Shown here piece by piece: positions 23,894 to 35,830 of a DNA stretch of 64,000 nucleotides (its first letter is position 1; each line of letters starts with the position of its first letter). The DNA is from Lunularia cruciata (taxonomy: Eukaryota; Streptophyta; Marchantiopsida; Lunulariales; Lunulariaceae). The notes under the pieces are model-generated. The model searched no databases. It saw nothing but the letters and a program-made list of their open reading frames with translations, and was not told the DNA's origin. A program made the position numbers and the translations under genes. Location of the stretch: assembly GCA_948567375.1 (NCBI GenBank), contig OX419756.1:59348333-59412332 (forward strand), read 5' to 3'.

Positions 23894-24971
23894 TGAACGC
23901 GAGCTGTGACAACAGAATGTAACTGGGGGTGTAAACCAGACACGATTGTGCTGTATGCCTGCGTTCAGCCGTTCAGTGGCCAGAAATTTGTTGCGGTTCA
24001 GGTTGAAGAAATTCTGAATACAATGATGTTCTGTGATTTTCGGACCTGAAGAAGAATCTCAAGTTCTTAAAGATTAGCGCATAAGGTGGAAGCAATCAAC
24101 TACGGGTATTTACCCAGCCATCTCGGGTGCTAGAATCGGAGCATGCTCACCTGTACAGATATTGTGAATTTGAACGTGAAGCCAGTGATCAGTCCAAGTC
24201 AATTACAAACAGACTCCTGTGATGAACTGAGGAAACTCGGGACCTCTCCTCATTCGCAATCTCAGAGAGCAATTCTACATCACTAAACTCTCATTTATCG
24301 CTCTCCATACCAGTATGACGAGAAATTGCACCACGCGGCTGCCAATTTCAAGCGTCTGGACAGCAACTGGATACAACTCCTCAATTCACAAAGCACCCGG
24401 TTTCGCATCCCTGTTTTAGCTGGAAATTCAGCTCTTTGTAATACTATTTCTGAAATCCCGGGTTCCTACAGACACAAAGATACATAAATAGACGTCCTCA
24501 CAGCCACAATATTTATCGTTACATCTCAACCATGTACCGTAGACTAGTTCAGTTGTACTGTAGATATTGGTATGTAGATCAGAGTAACAGGAAAAAGAAC
24601 GCATGAGAAAAAGAGAGGTGTGAATCCATCCTGCAGACCTCCACCCATCAGTAGCATTTGTTCACCACTAGCAATTGCGCGTTTAAAGTCGTAGACCGTG
24701 CACCTAAAGTTCTACTGAACCGTGGACATCACCCACCCACCTAAGCATCCTGCAGACCTCCCACCCATCAGTAGCTACAGTTGTTCACCATTAGCATTTG
24801 CTCGTTTAAAGTCGTAGACCTTGCACCTAAAGTTCTACTGAAGAATAGACTTTTCGGCGCCTACCACTTAAGCAGCAGATATCTTGACATAAGCAAGCAA
24901 GTCACAGGAAACAGCGCTTGTCTTCATTTCATTCCAGGGGACTCTTTTCATAGTCTGGCAGATGATTTTAG
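23894..24971. promoter_or_regulatory. Upstream region of the NB-ARC-ARM gene with a tandem duplication
   Basis: No ORF is convincing. A segment of about 95 bp starting catcctgcagacctccaccc at 24,629 is repeated at 24,747 (118-bp period), each ending cacctaaagttctactgaa. The region should contain the receptor promoter and 5' UTR, but I could not fix a TATA box or start site. Confidence 0.5.
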
Positions 24972-25100
24972 GAAGAAGGCGACCGCGTAAAGAAACGAAA
25001 GACGGGAAGACCCCATCAAGCCGTACAAGGGAGGAAAAAAAAAAAAAAAAAAGTAAAGTGGGGCTAAGCTCCAATAGAGTCTATATGAGAAATCTCTATA
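24972..25100 (-). mobile_element. Truncated LINE 3' end (tail copy 1)
   Basis: The plus strand reads gaagaaggcgaccgcgtaaa, then gaccccatcaagccgtacaa, an A-run, and ggggctaagctccaatagag. It matches the reverse complement of the end of the 60-64 kb LINE (63,785-63,890). Only the last ~120 bp of the element is present, as expected from target-primed reverse transcription that stopped early. Confidence 0.75.
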
Positions 25101-25412
25101 TGATGCTTTTAGCAAGCATGTTGTGACGCGTGCGTATCCTTCATGCGTGTTGACGGAGATTTCCTGTCGGCCTGACAGTATCTGTACTCTGGCATCAAGC
25201 AAATCATTTAACCATCCCAGTAGGGGGCGACTGGATCAGATCACAGGTCCGTAAGTAGGGGCCAAAGTAATCAGAAGACTTATTGTGATTCTTTGGGGGA
25301 ATTGAAACCTGAAGTCAAACATCAGAACTAACAAAAGGCATCACTGAACTTCGTGGTTGTCAGTTCCCTATCTCCCTATCTTTGTGGTTGTGAGTTCCGA
25401 ATCTCCTTATTT

Positions 25413-28400
25413 GGAAAGGAAGAAGGCGACCGCGTAGATAGAAAAAACGAAGGTTGGGAAGACCCATCCATCCAGCCGAACAAGGGAGAGACAAAAAAGG
25501 AGAGACAAAAAAGGTAAAATAGTGCTAAGCCCCAATATAGTTTATATAGTTTATATGAGAAATCTGCACTATCGCACTTAAGATATCCGAGCTATGCAAG
25601 TCACAAGGCTACACACAACAGGAGCATCCGATGACACATCAACTAATGTGATTGCTTTCCTATGGATTGCACCAGCCACAACCCTTTGTAGAGCAATGGA
25701 CACATATTGTTTATAATATGTTACAAAGTATGAGAGTGAGAGTGGTACCCCTAGCGCCTAACATGATAAGCTCTCGCACACTCCCTGACAAATGTGTCAA
25801 ACTTAGTGTCTATTGCTCCATATAACTCCAAGGCTAGAGGAATAAAGAGGTGACATCGCTGCATGCCCCTATACTTGGAGACCTTGTGACCTGCTGCTGC
25901 ACTCACTGCCCAATAAATTGGGATGGGTAATCACTCACTCTATATTCCTTGTAGGGTCCGTAACCACGACATCCGCTACTATCACCTGATCATCCCGGAC
26001 CAAGTATAAGTCTGCCTTGACACATGACATCTGCAAAGCATACAAACTCTACCTCCAAGCCAAGTATCCACTCTCTCGTGCCATAGCAAACACTATGTCC
26101 CTAATAGCATCATGGGTAGCTATCCTCTATCCTCCAAAAGGACACCGTGTCAAGTGGACCGATGTTGCATCTAATGTAGAACCACACTCACAGGTGAGTA
26201 ATGAAGATGCAGATGGATGGACCAAACCTAGGTTAAACTTCATTGTTGTAGAGAAAGTAGATGGTGCGAGTCAAAATGCCCTAATGCACGGTTGAGCTAG
26301 GATCCAAGAACCTACACCCTTGCCAGAGCAAGAGCAATGACGTGCTCTAGTAGCTTGAGTAATGGATGAGTCTACTAAGAGAGAATGTAGCATATGCTCA
26401 CACTGTCTCTCCATCAAGGAAGACTGTAAACCTCTAGTCTAATCTAACGATAGTGAAGCAAAAGGTGGAAAATCCTCTTGTGCCCGTGTGGATAGACTAT
26501 CTCTCGTATGTCGCAATAACATTTGTAGAGAAAAGGATCCTCCCTCCACCTTTGTCACATAAGTCTCCAAAACCGGCCTGTCAACAACCACAAAATGAGA
26601 GGAAAGTAGAGGTGTCAAGAGAGCCCAACTACCCAAAAATGCTATAGGTGTCATCTACTCCATAGATAGCAAGCCAACCCCTCCACATGAGATCGGCAGA
26701 GCCGTCTGTCTATGCGCCAAATCCCCTATCACACACTCAAATGTCTTTGGTCCAATAATATCACCAAAGACTACCATAATCCTCCTATCAAAAGCTCTTG
26801 GACAAGATAGGAAGGATGGTGTGGAAAGGACTGTATGGATGAGGTAGGATGGTTGAAGTGCAATATTGGAAGAGAGTATACCAAATGGCACCTACGGATC
26901 TCCTAGTAATGGAAGGTCATCCACATGGAGAACATCCTTTACAAGGGTAGCATCTAAGAAGCATGTGACAAAATCTTCCGATCCTATTGGCACTCCAAGA
27001 ACATGAAGTCCATCTATGGATGTGATACACCCCTCTAGAATCTCAAGATGGGGAGGGATACCTAAAGGGGAACATGCACTGCACTCTGACACCTTGACTC
27101 TTAAGCCTACTAGATGTAGCTTGGCATTCAAGTAGTCAAAGGCTTGCCTAATCTGATCTACAAGGCCTACAATGTGTGTATCATCTGCCAAGGAGTGGAA
27201 ATACACAACCTAGCATGACCAAAGTAGTAGATAGTAGAGCTCTAAAGTGAGCCATGGAAAATAAGAGTCTCCCCAAAGGATCTCCTTGACGTGTACCAAC
27301 AGTTGACTCCAAGACGGTGACTCCCTCTTGTGAACCACCGTGTTGGTAGTAAAGGGAAGCATGAGAGCCATAAAAAGATCGCCCAAAAGGAATGAGACTT
27401 GCCAAGGATCCACTAGACTCTCTAAGCTCTCTAAAGATGGATGCACATGAGATGTTATTAAAAGCATTCTCAACATCCACCTGTAGGATGACCCACCCCG
27501 GGTGGATATCTAAGAGTGCCCTAATGCCTAGAGATATAGCCCCACATCCTCCAAGTGTAGCTACTCAAAATTGATCTAGACTAAGGTGTTGTCAAAAGTG
27601 AGAACAATGCTGAAGTACAATGGTACGACTAACCAAACACAAAAAGATCTCTCCAATAGCAATCGGTCTAATTCCCCTCATGTCCTTCTCCATTGCGAGA
27701 AGTCAACTAGCACCTAACATCCGACTAACAAACATAGGAATGTCTCCTCTCGCTACTATTGCAGCCACTTGAAACAACTTGGTGAACCACTAGAAGGGTC
27801 ATCTGCCTCAAAGCAATCTCTAAGGTGCTCATAAACCGTCCTTGACAAGCCTCTTGAGGAAATGCGAGGGGTAGTGCACAATGCTTGTGCAAACAACAAC
27901 CTATCAAGACATAAAGGCTACTCAGGCTGATAATCTAAGACCTCTAGTGGTAGTCCCTCTATTGCTATAGGATGTAGTGAGCATAGGGAAGAGATAATCT
28001 AATCAATAGGACTTGCTATAGACAAAGGGTGTAGCGCTCGTGCTGCTCTGCTAAACTCTCCCGCCTGACCCAATGTCGTAATCGAGTGGACTCTATGGTA
28101 TCCTGTGGTGATACTTGTCTCCTAAATTGTGTAGCCCTAACAAACTCCTCTTAAAAGGATGCACATCCCCCGCTCAAAATTGATGAAATCTAGCAGCCAC
28201 CTCTCTATGCACCGCACGTCCCCCTCTAGCATAACAAAGACACAATCGAAGGAGTAAGAGGAATAGGAACCATACTAACTTGTCCAAGGAATCACATGCC
28301 AAACGATCAAGTGGGAGGCAAAAAGCCTGTCTAGCCTCATCATTGAGTGTGTGGGGTAGCCTATGGAGTAGAAATGTACATGAAAAACTAGTCTCAAATA

Positions 28401-29150
28401 ATCCCAAAAAGCAACTCACTTGAGAAGCTAACCACTCCCACTACTTGATCTGTATCCCTGGAACAATCAACAAAGGAATAGAAGAAGCATGCGTAATCCT
28501 GAGTGTCACTACTGTCGATGTGATCATTTGTCTCACATGTGCATCCCAAGTGGTCTAATCATAGTCCTTGTGCATCCTTCCCACATGGGTCTTTACCCCT
28601 TGTGAGGTAAAGCGTCGGTAACACACTGGCATGGTGTACCCTGAGCCGCTCTGGGTGATCCCACATGGGAAGGTGTAGCCATGGCTAACACGAGAATAAT
28701 GATAGTAACGCATGATGTTCCTTTCCATATCTCACCATATCAGGAAAACCACAATCTCACATCACAACTCATATAAGAAAATAATCTTTGAAGACCCTAA
28801 AAACTATAAACTCTCATAACTTTCAATTTCCATCTCTACAATTTTCAAACTAAATACCCATGGAACTTAATTATGAAAACCAAGAGATTAGAAATGAAAA
28901 TTCCAGACCTATCACTCTCAATGTGTAATGATCACTTTAAACACTAAAAAAGCTAAAAGTACTCACGATCTTTTTACTCAATTCGCTATTGTCTTCAATT
29001 TAGATACCAATGGAACATAAATTAGAATAAAAAAGAATTTACTATTCACTCAAGTGTTATATGCTATAGAGCCCTAAGAAACTATAGATATGTCTTCTCA
29101 CGTCTCTCCTCCTCCTCTCCAATCTCCACACTCTCCCCGTTGTTACATAA
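25413..29150 (-). mobile_element. Near full-length LINE copy 1 (antisense, decayed)
   Basis: It is collinear, in reverse complement, with the LINE at 60,190-63,890: 5' leader (28,720-29,150), C2H2 finger region (28,560-28,700), reverse transcriptase (26,640-27,900), CCHC/endonuclease region (25,570-26,300) and 3' tail (25,413-25,570). Most frames are broken. The finger region has lost one base, which shifts the frame. No rDNA sequence is visible at either border, so site-specific insertion of the R2 type is not supported here. Confidence 0.85.
26892..27480 (-). pseudogene. LINE copy 1 reverse transcriptase core
   Basis: Frame 27,480-27,181 carries motif A (DVENAFNNIS, with the catalytic Asp) and motif B (GTRQGDPLG) in one uninterrupted frame, which the 60-64 kb copy no longer has. 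Motif C (LADDTHIVG, the two catalytic Asp) follows in the frame 27,206-26,892 with HVLGVPIGSEDFVTCFLDA. A frameshift separates B from C. It is part of the single pol protein that copies LINE RNA at the nicked target. Inactive copy. Confidence 0.8.
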
Positions 29151-30390
29151 ATAGTCCGGAAACGTGATCAACGGGTAACCTATCTACGGTAACAACAATA
29201 CAGTTGTCCCTAATATGTTGAGCTCTAGGTGTAACATCTACCTTCTCATTCTACAGCGTGCGCACGGACAATCGATCACTATCCAAATCTGTCTCCGAGA
29301 GTATTCACGAGAAGTCTCAAGTGGATGTGTTGGAAAATTCCATGACCCACGGTCATCACGGTGTTAGAAGGTTCCATACCCAAACTCCTGTTGTTAATGG
29401 ACTTTTGCACTAGCTCCTATTGTAGTGGACTCAAAAGTTTATGTGTCTTCAGGGATAATAACCGCTACGCATAGAGGTCTGTTGATACAAAGTTTATATA
29501 CCTCGAGTCAAATATGCAGAGGGAGTTGAGAAGTGTGCATGAAGTTATCTATCACCTGCGAATTGATTTGGACTATGTTCCGATTCGCACCTAATTATTC
29601 TACGAAGTCCAGAAGTTGCAGTACATTGCATGTTACGTTCTGTAGATCGCTCTGTTGCACTAGGTTGACGGCTAGCGGTTGACTTATGCGCGTTACACGA
29701 CGTGGACTGTGAGCGAAGCTTTTCTTCAGAACTTGTCGTCTTTTCCCATATTGCGTTCCAGTTTTCTCTTTGATCAAGAACCACGTACTCGTATCCCTTA
29801 AATCTTCATCTAATTAAGGGATTGTGCCTACTAAGTTTTCTGGTTTGTTCTAGGCGAAGAAGACTATGCGTGGGAATATTTATGAGATTTCTGATATTTT
29901 ATGAGAAGATTTCTCCTTTTGTAGATTCTTAAGTATCTGGAGCGACTTGAAGGCATGGTCCTTCTTGCCATGTATGGCAACGTTCTATGGACATATCATA
30001 CGATTGTGGAAAGCCTTCATTTATCAGGTCAATCCTAAAGACCATAATCCGGACGATATCGCATAAATTGATTCATATATACACATGCATGAGAAAATAT
30101 CTATTTCAGGATGGACTGACTATCAAGAGGTGTGATATACCTAAACCTGCTGGTTATGTGACAATCCGTACCTTCTTGACTGACAAGTTGCACTCCAAGA
30201 TTATGAAGAGAATAGAGGAGTTCACCCTCGCAGACCTATTGGATGAACGAAAGAAGCCCATAGATGAACTTAACAGTCCCTCAAACCTGGCACCAAGACT
30301 TCACGGGAACCCAAATTGACACAAAGACTTACCAGTACCTCTTGCTTGACATTACAAGTGAGTATTACTCGGTAGTACCCCCTGAGTATT
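29151..30390. other. Unassigned intergenic sequence
   Basis: The longest frame, 29,987-30,319 on the plus strand (110 aa), has no recognisable domain and a composition that does not favour coding. Around 30,268 the plus strand reads gaacttaacagtccctcaaa, and similar wording recurs on the minus strand near 31,540, so both may derive from one repeat family. Confidence 0.3.
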
Positions 30391-30668
30391 CCTTGAGGTG
30401 GCAAATGAGTCCAACTTGGCACCGAGTTCCACATTCAGCTAGACCATATCCTTGTGATAGTAAAACGCGACCGCGCGTGAAAGCAATAAGGACAGGAAGA
30501 CCCCATCCCTTTTCCTTGTGGTGGCACATGAGTCCAACTTGGCACCGCGTTCCATATTCAGCTAGACAATATCTTTGTGATAGTAAAACGCGGCCGCGTG
30601 TGAAAGCAAGAAGGACAGGAAAACCCCTGTCAAGCCGTACCAGGAAAATACAAAAGGGGGTAAAATGG
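30391..30668 (-). repeat. Tandem pair ending in LINE 3' tails (tail copies 2 and 3)
   Basis: Segments 30,391-30,504 and 30,514-30,627 are close copies (ccttgNggtggcaNatgagt ... gaaagcaaNaaggacaggaa), a 123-bp period. Each contains the LINE-tail motif acgcgRccgcg plus 'aggacaggaagacccc'. The second continues into 'caagccgtaccagg' and 'ggtgctaaccccc', as in the LINE 3' end. It may be a short LINE-tail repeat that later duplicated, or a SINE-like element sharing that tail. Confidence 0.6.
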
Positions 30669-30699
30669 TGCTAACCCCCTTGTGATTGCCGATTATAAA

Positions 30700-30850
30700 G
30701 AGAGAGAAAAAGGCGCCCGCGTAGGAAAAACGAAGGATGGAAAGATCCCATCAAACCCGTACAAGGAAGAGAAAAAAAAAAAATTTAACATGGGGTTAAG
30801 CTCCAATAGAATCTATATGAAAAATCTGCGCTACCGCACCTACCGATTAT
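30700..30850 (-). mobile_element. Truncated LINE 3' end (tail copy 4)
   Basis: The plus strand reads aaaaaggcgcccgcgtagga, then gatcccatcaaacccgtaca, an A-run, ggggttaagctccaatagaa and atctgcgctaccgcacc. It matches the 3' ~140 bp of LINE copy 1 (25,413-25,575) in the same orientation. Confidence 0.75.
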
Positions 30851-32749
30851 AATGTGAAGGGTTTAAGTTGACGTACAACATCATGATTCATCGTCGTAAA
30901 TGAAAAGCGGAAGAAAACTTTCTACTTCTTTGGACTTCTGGAGTTGGATTGGTGACGAATAATTAGACCGAAATAAAAATATCTTTACTGCGGTTGAATT
31001 CCGATCTCATTCTAGGCGAAGGAGAAGAGCCTCGCTCGTGGATATACGCGACCGGAGACTTCAACAGCAGACAACTGGATTTTGCGTCCACGAAACCATG
31101 GATCGGCTTCATCTGATTGCAGGGAGCTAATTGTCTTCGGGACCAGATTGCTGGAAGATGATTCACTCAAGGCGGAGACTGGCCACTGGCCCCATCGTCA
31201 TCACTGCGATGTCCGCCTCGTTGTTGTGGGAAGTTGGTTCAACAACAATAACTTTCTTCCCTTCTCTTTGATGGCCTGATGATAGCATGACGTGGGATTC
31301 CCTGATTCTTTTACTTTAGAATTTTCTGCCAAAATTTCATTACTACTTTGAGATTAAGTAAAAGCCTATTTGACTTCTAATTCTTGTGCATGCTGGGTCC
31401 ATGCTGGCCTTGGCAGTTCGTGTCTTGTACATGTTGGGGACGGAGGTCGGAGTTAGTGGAAAATAAATCTTTTTGCCACTTGGGGCACCGTTTGGTTCTT
31501 GGTGACAAGTTTCCAATATTGTTAAGTCCATCTCTAGGAGGAGTTAACGATAAACGATGGACTTGACCTTCAGAATCTATTCTTAGAAGTTTTTACATAG
31601 AGAGTTATATATAGACGAGATTGTTATATAAATTTACATTTTTTATCACTTGTTTTTTAATTGTAGATTCGACTCCTTTTGTTTTTCTTTCAAATAAGAA
31701 ACGTTAAAGGAGATTTACCTTTTAAACAGAGTACAGAATAAGGTTGTGTCAAGTTCCTTCTCATACCACAAGTCAAGGTGAAAGATCCTTAGTAATCACC
31801 TTTCATTTATGTTGAGTGTGTTGTTTCTGATCTGTACTACAATGTTGGTTTTTAGGTCAACAACCTGAACGACAAAAGTTTAGGTGAAAGATTCTTAGTG
31901 TTCACGTTTTCTTTATGTTTTGAGTGTTGTGTTTCTGTTTTGACCTAGTGTTGTTTTTGAGGTCAATGATATGAACGTCACACCCTGACATATTCATGAG
32001 CGAATACTGAAGGTTTGGAATTCTTCAAACCTCTTTAACGTTCATACTCAGTGGGCTTTTCTGCCGAGGCAGTATTAACACTGTTGGTCTGTGACTTCTA
32101 TCGGAAACTTGATTGCACATTTACATAGGTGAATAGCTGTAATTTCCAATTACTATCCTCCGTCCGTCCTTATGAAATGTTATTCTAAGCGGATGTGGAC
32201 AGAAACAAGCTCTAAAGCCGATGACTTGTTTCTGGAAGGAAGGCACAAGCTCAGCAATTCAACTTGGGACTCAATCATTGACATATGTAAGAGCTCTACT
32301 GTCCTAAGATATGTTATCGTCTTGACACCATTCAACTGTTCCATTTCAATCAATGAGATCATCAAGATGGCTCGACTCTCGGATCATGTGACAGGTAGCG
32401 TCATCCCTCGTCGTGCACTTGAGTAACTTTTTCCATCATCCTAAACGCGAGAAAGGAACAGTTATCTAGCATCTTAAAGGAGAAGGAGATAGAAAGGAGT
32501 CGCCGCAATTTGCTACTACGTTTTATATCGACTGCTTACACCTTCAGCATTTAGTGTCCATGTTTACCTAATTCCTACGCCTCCTCTGTCTACATTTTAC
32601 CGCTAAAATGCTGGCCGGGCGGCTCTTTATCGTAGATCTGGTTGAAGTCTAAACTAGATGCGGCTAAGTTCACCTTCAACTTGTCCGCTTTCAGTGAGAC
32701 CCAGCTTTGAGCTAAATTCGTCTCAAGGGTCTGATGGTTGTAAGACACT
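30851..32749. other. Intergenic region with a tandem duplication, downstream of the mL45-like gene
   Basis: Nothing here can be assigned to a gene with confidence. Near 31,040-31,090 the plus strand reads YATGDFNSRQLDFASTKPW, which has a GDFN motif like apurinic endonucleases of other LINEs, but the match is too short. From 31,776 a ~100-bp segment (aggtgaaagatccttagt...) is repeated at 31,882 with a 106-bp period. The last ~150 bp may be the 3' UTR of the gene ending at 32,750. There the minus strand stays open past the stop in another frame (TLETNLAQSWVSLKADKLKV), which I take as chance or an alternative 3' exon. Confidence 0.35.
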
Positions 32750-35700
32750 TCAGGCAGATAAACGCGCACCTAAGCGCCATTTTGCTTCCGTCTGCAGTAG
32801 CGGTTTCTCGAAAACCCATATATCCTCCACAAGAAGCTGAAAAACAATGAAAACAACATTATATCTAGTTAAAGGAGGGACTTCCTCAGCAGCCGCCACA
32901 ACCAATACATATGAACTAATCTGCCAAACGCATGGAGTCCCTCAAAAGTTGAACCAGATCATGGTACAGTTTACCTACATTGGTATAAGTATTTAGCATA
33001 GAAGCTCATTAATCTACAGCATACATGCCGGTTCTTACGGGAAATCAGCTCGGAGACAATACATGTAAAGTAGAATGAGTAGTAATTTTCACCTCTTTCT
33101 CAGGGTCGCCTGCAACGAGTTTACCACGCTTATCGTAAGCTGCAAATTTCTGAGAATGATTCAAAACTTGCACGTCAATGTCCGTAACAAACCGTACGTT
33201 GCTTCTTCAGCAAGTGAATATGATTAACAATCTTTATACATGTTACATCCTTACACGTCAGTGTGTGTGACGTAAATGAGCGATGGTTCTTCGGCACATG
33301 AGCATACCTAACAATCTTGATCAGTAATATGAAATCTTTAATATCAACTCACGAAACATTCAAGGAATTGTACGCAGCACACAACGAAGGAAGTACAAGT
33401 GCTTGGACTGTACAAAGCTTCTGGTTGCCGGCAGTGAACAGAACATCTAGGAAAATTTCTCCTTACCGCTGTTACAATCTAAGGGGAGTCAACAAACCAG
33501 TGTACCTGCTTGCTGGTTATTCGAACAGTGAGTTGCACAAAAGCATTGTCATGGTTGTTCTTATCCACTCCAATCTGCAGACAAAAGACATCTCAATTTG
33601 AGGACTTTCTTCCAAAGATAACAGCATGGCACATTTGCGGTATATGCTGACAGGCTCATGAAGCATTCTATCTTAAGTGATTTTCACACACTACAAATTG
33701 CTGGGAAAAGATTAACGCCTCGCTCATTTCTTGTCCTGCCGGATGTCCTGCGAAAAACGATATCATAATACGAACCAGCCGACCCTGCAGCGTGCGCAGT
33801 TTGATAGGAGGACCGACCATCTCCCATTTTACTTTCGCCCAAGTGCTGCTCTCTCTATGCTTGAGTTCATTCTTCATGATCTGAGACAAAAAGAACAGAG
33901 ATGTTCATACTCCCGATCAACAACACCAAGTAAGAACTCATGAAAAGTTACAGGCATCGACAGCTTCTTTCCTGGATGAAGATGAAGCAGGAGGGCACCA
34001 GGGAAGAACGTGCCATAAGAATGCAACATGGGAGTGAGATTCAATTCACTATAAAAAAATATATTTTACTTCCAGTAAGAGCGCTGTCCAACAGTTTACT
34101 AACAGCAATCATGTACGCCTTCACTTACCGTAAAAACACTGTCTGTAACAATATGACGAAGGGTTGTCCGCTCACCCTCAGCTAAGGCTACGTTGACCTA
34201 CAAAATAATAGACAGAGGTCGCGCCTGAGTCACTAACAAGGTAATGGCAACATCAGTAGGGTGAATACACGAGTTTCTTTATATCTATGGCAACTAGCAA
34301 AAGTCACCGAAGCAAGATCTTAAATCAGGTCAGTTAACAAGTTTACATCCTGCCTGCTTGTAAAGGTCTGACGCCTCCTGGTAGAATCTCTGCTGGCTGT
34401 AGCCCTTCGTCTTTTGCCGTAGCTTTGCGATAGTATATGATGTCTTAACCTGCAAAGAAAACTAAGATATCAAGCTCAAGGAAATTTTGTTTACGCGAAA
34501 AGAACATATCCCGCAGTCTGTAAGAAAGCTGTCACGCATTCACGTATTGGGAAATGGAGTATAGAATTCACGAATTCACATACTTACCATTCCCATGAAC
34601 TTTTGCTTTCTCCTCGCCCATCCTTCCCTTGTGAACCATCTGTAAACGTGTAATCTAGCAAGTTAGACAGCAGGAATGTGAAGTTCCCAGACACTTGTTG
34701 TTTGTTTTTTGTAAATTGACCCGATGCCCTTTAATTCCCAAATTCAGAACTCTTGTACATTGGTGTTGAAGGTGGTAGTCTCTCATCTACAACGCGGTTA
34801 TCCGGTAAATTCCCTTCAGTCCGTTTCTCAACAAGGATATGGCTAAACTGAAACGATATGCTTGAAGTCTGCTTTCACATTGTTGTAACAAGTACCTTCC
34901 GGCCATTGCCAACACATGCGTTTCACATCCAGGCAGCTATTTATAATCCAAAATTCAAACAATCGATCTGTGTCATTTAACCGTCGTATTCCAATCTTCT
35001 CCGTCTGCCGAGTGAGTCTGAATTTAAGTTGCTATCAACTTTTCAGAAAAAATTTCTACCTTCAGTGAACTTTGTCCTTATGGCATGCTAACATCCCTCC
35101 CAGTTCACCGCTAATTGCAAGCATTGCGATCTCCTCACCAGACAGCTTCTCCTCAGTTTTGAAATGACTCACGGGAATAACAGATGAGAACTTAAATACA
35201 GGCTCGAAGAACAGATACAAACCTTTTCAAGATAGGAAGCGGAGGGGGGGGTGGCTTGTAGGGTTCTCCTATGACTCCTGGACTACTCATGTAGAACTTC
35301 AATTTCATCTGCAGCAAACCCATCCAAGCAATGAGGACTTACTAAAGAGCTAAAGTATACTGCACTAGTCACTAGCGCAAATATATCTAGCAAGAGCAGG
35401 TGCGGATCCCCACTACAGGTCACAATATGTTAAATGAGAGTAGAGGCCGTACGTACAACGGAGAATCCACAACACTGAAGACAGACCCAATGCAAACTAC
35501 AGGCGAATATAGGTAACAGTATCCGAGTTCAGAATATCAACCTCACAAAGCAAGCATCTTCACTAATGGAACAAGAATTTCAAACCGTTCCACATACTGA
35601 AGCTTACGAGCAAGCTTTGTCACTGGTGAATGCTATAGGATTACAGCATCCGGAATATACAAGTGACAACTCACTGGTTTCTGCATAAGCTGGGGAACTT

Positions 35701-35830
35701 GGACTGTCTTAGCAAACCCTCGTACTCCTCTCTGCCAGGCACCAAACTTGTGAGATGTAGCGCTCCTGCTTAATGTACATATAAACTTCGAACTTTGAAA
35801 CAAAACTGCTGTTCCCTGACGCACACTCAT
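32750..35830 (-). CDS. Mitochondrial mL45/Tim44-like protein (nine exons)
   Basis: It is reconstructed from exons whose phases all fit: 35,830-35,675, 35,308-35,223, 34,639-34,588, 34,449-34,354, 34,197-34,129, 33,880-33,776, 33,574-33,506, 33,149-33,093 and 32,836-32,750 (TGA), in total 258 aa. The first exon is rich in Arg and Ser with no acidic residues and ends RGVRGFAKT, like a mitochondrial presequence. The Tim44-like domain follows: ASDLYKQVNVALAEGERTTL, AKVKWEMVGPPIKLRTLQGR, IGVDKNNHDNAFVQLTVRIT, KFAAYDKRGKLVAGDPEKE and DIWVFEKPLLQTEAKWRLGA. This pattern is that of mL45 (MRPL45/Mba1 relatives), a large-subunit mitoribosomal protein at the inner-membrane exit site. A Tim44-related import protein is the alternative name for the same fold. 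The exon 4 donor is GC, not GT. No stop or frameshift breaks it, so it is probably functional. Confidence 0.85.

Noticed and set aside
25413..29150. R2 element inserted in 28S rDNA
   Set aside because: No ribosomal DNA is recognisable at either border of this or the 60-64 kb copy.
31030..31270. Apurinic endonuclease of an L1-type LINE (GDFN motif)
   Set aside because: Only a short GDFNSR-like stretch fits. The surrounding frame breaks at once and no RT of that type follows.
32592..32774. Alternative last exon of the mL45-like gene ending at 32,592
   Set aside because: A frame open for ~60 codons starts after an AG, but exon 9 reads through this point in phase to its own TGA at 32,750 with matching protein pattern. 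Kept only as a remote alternative.
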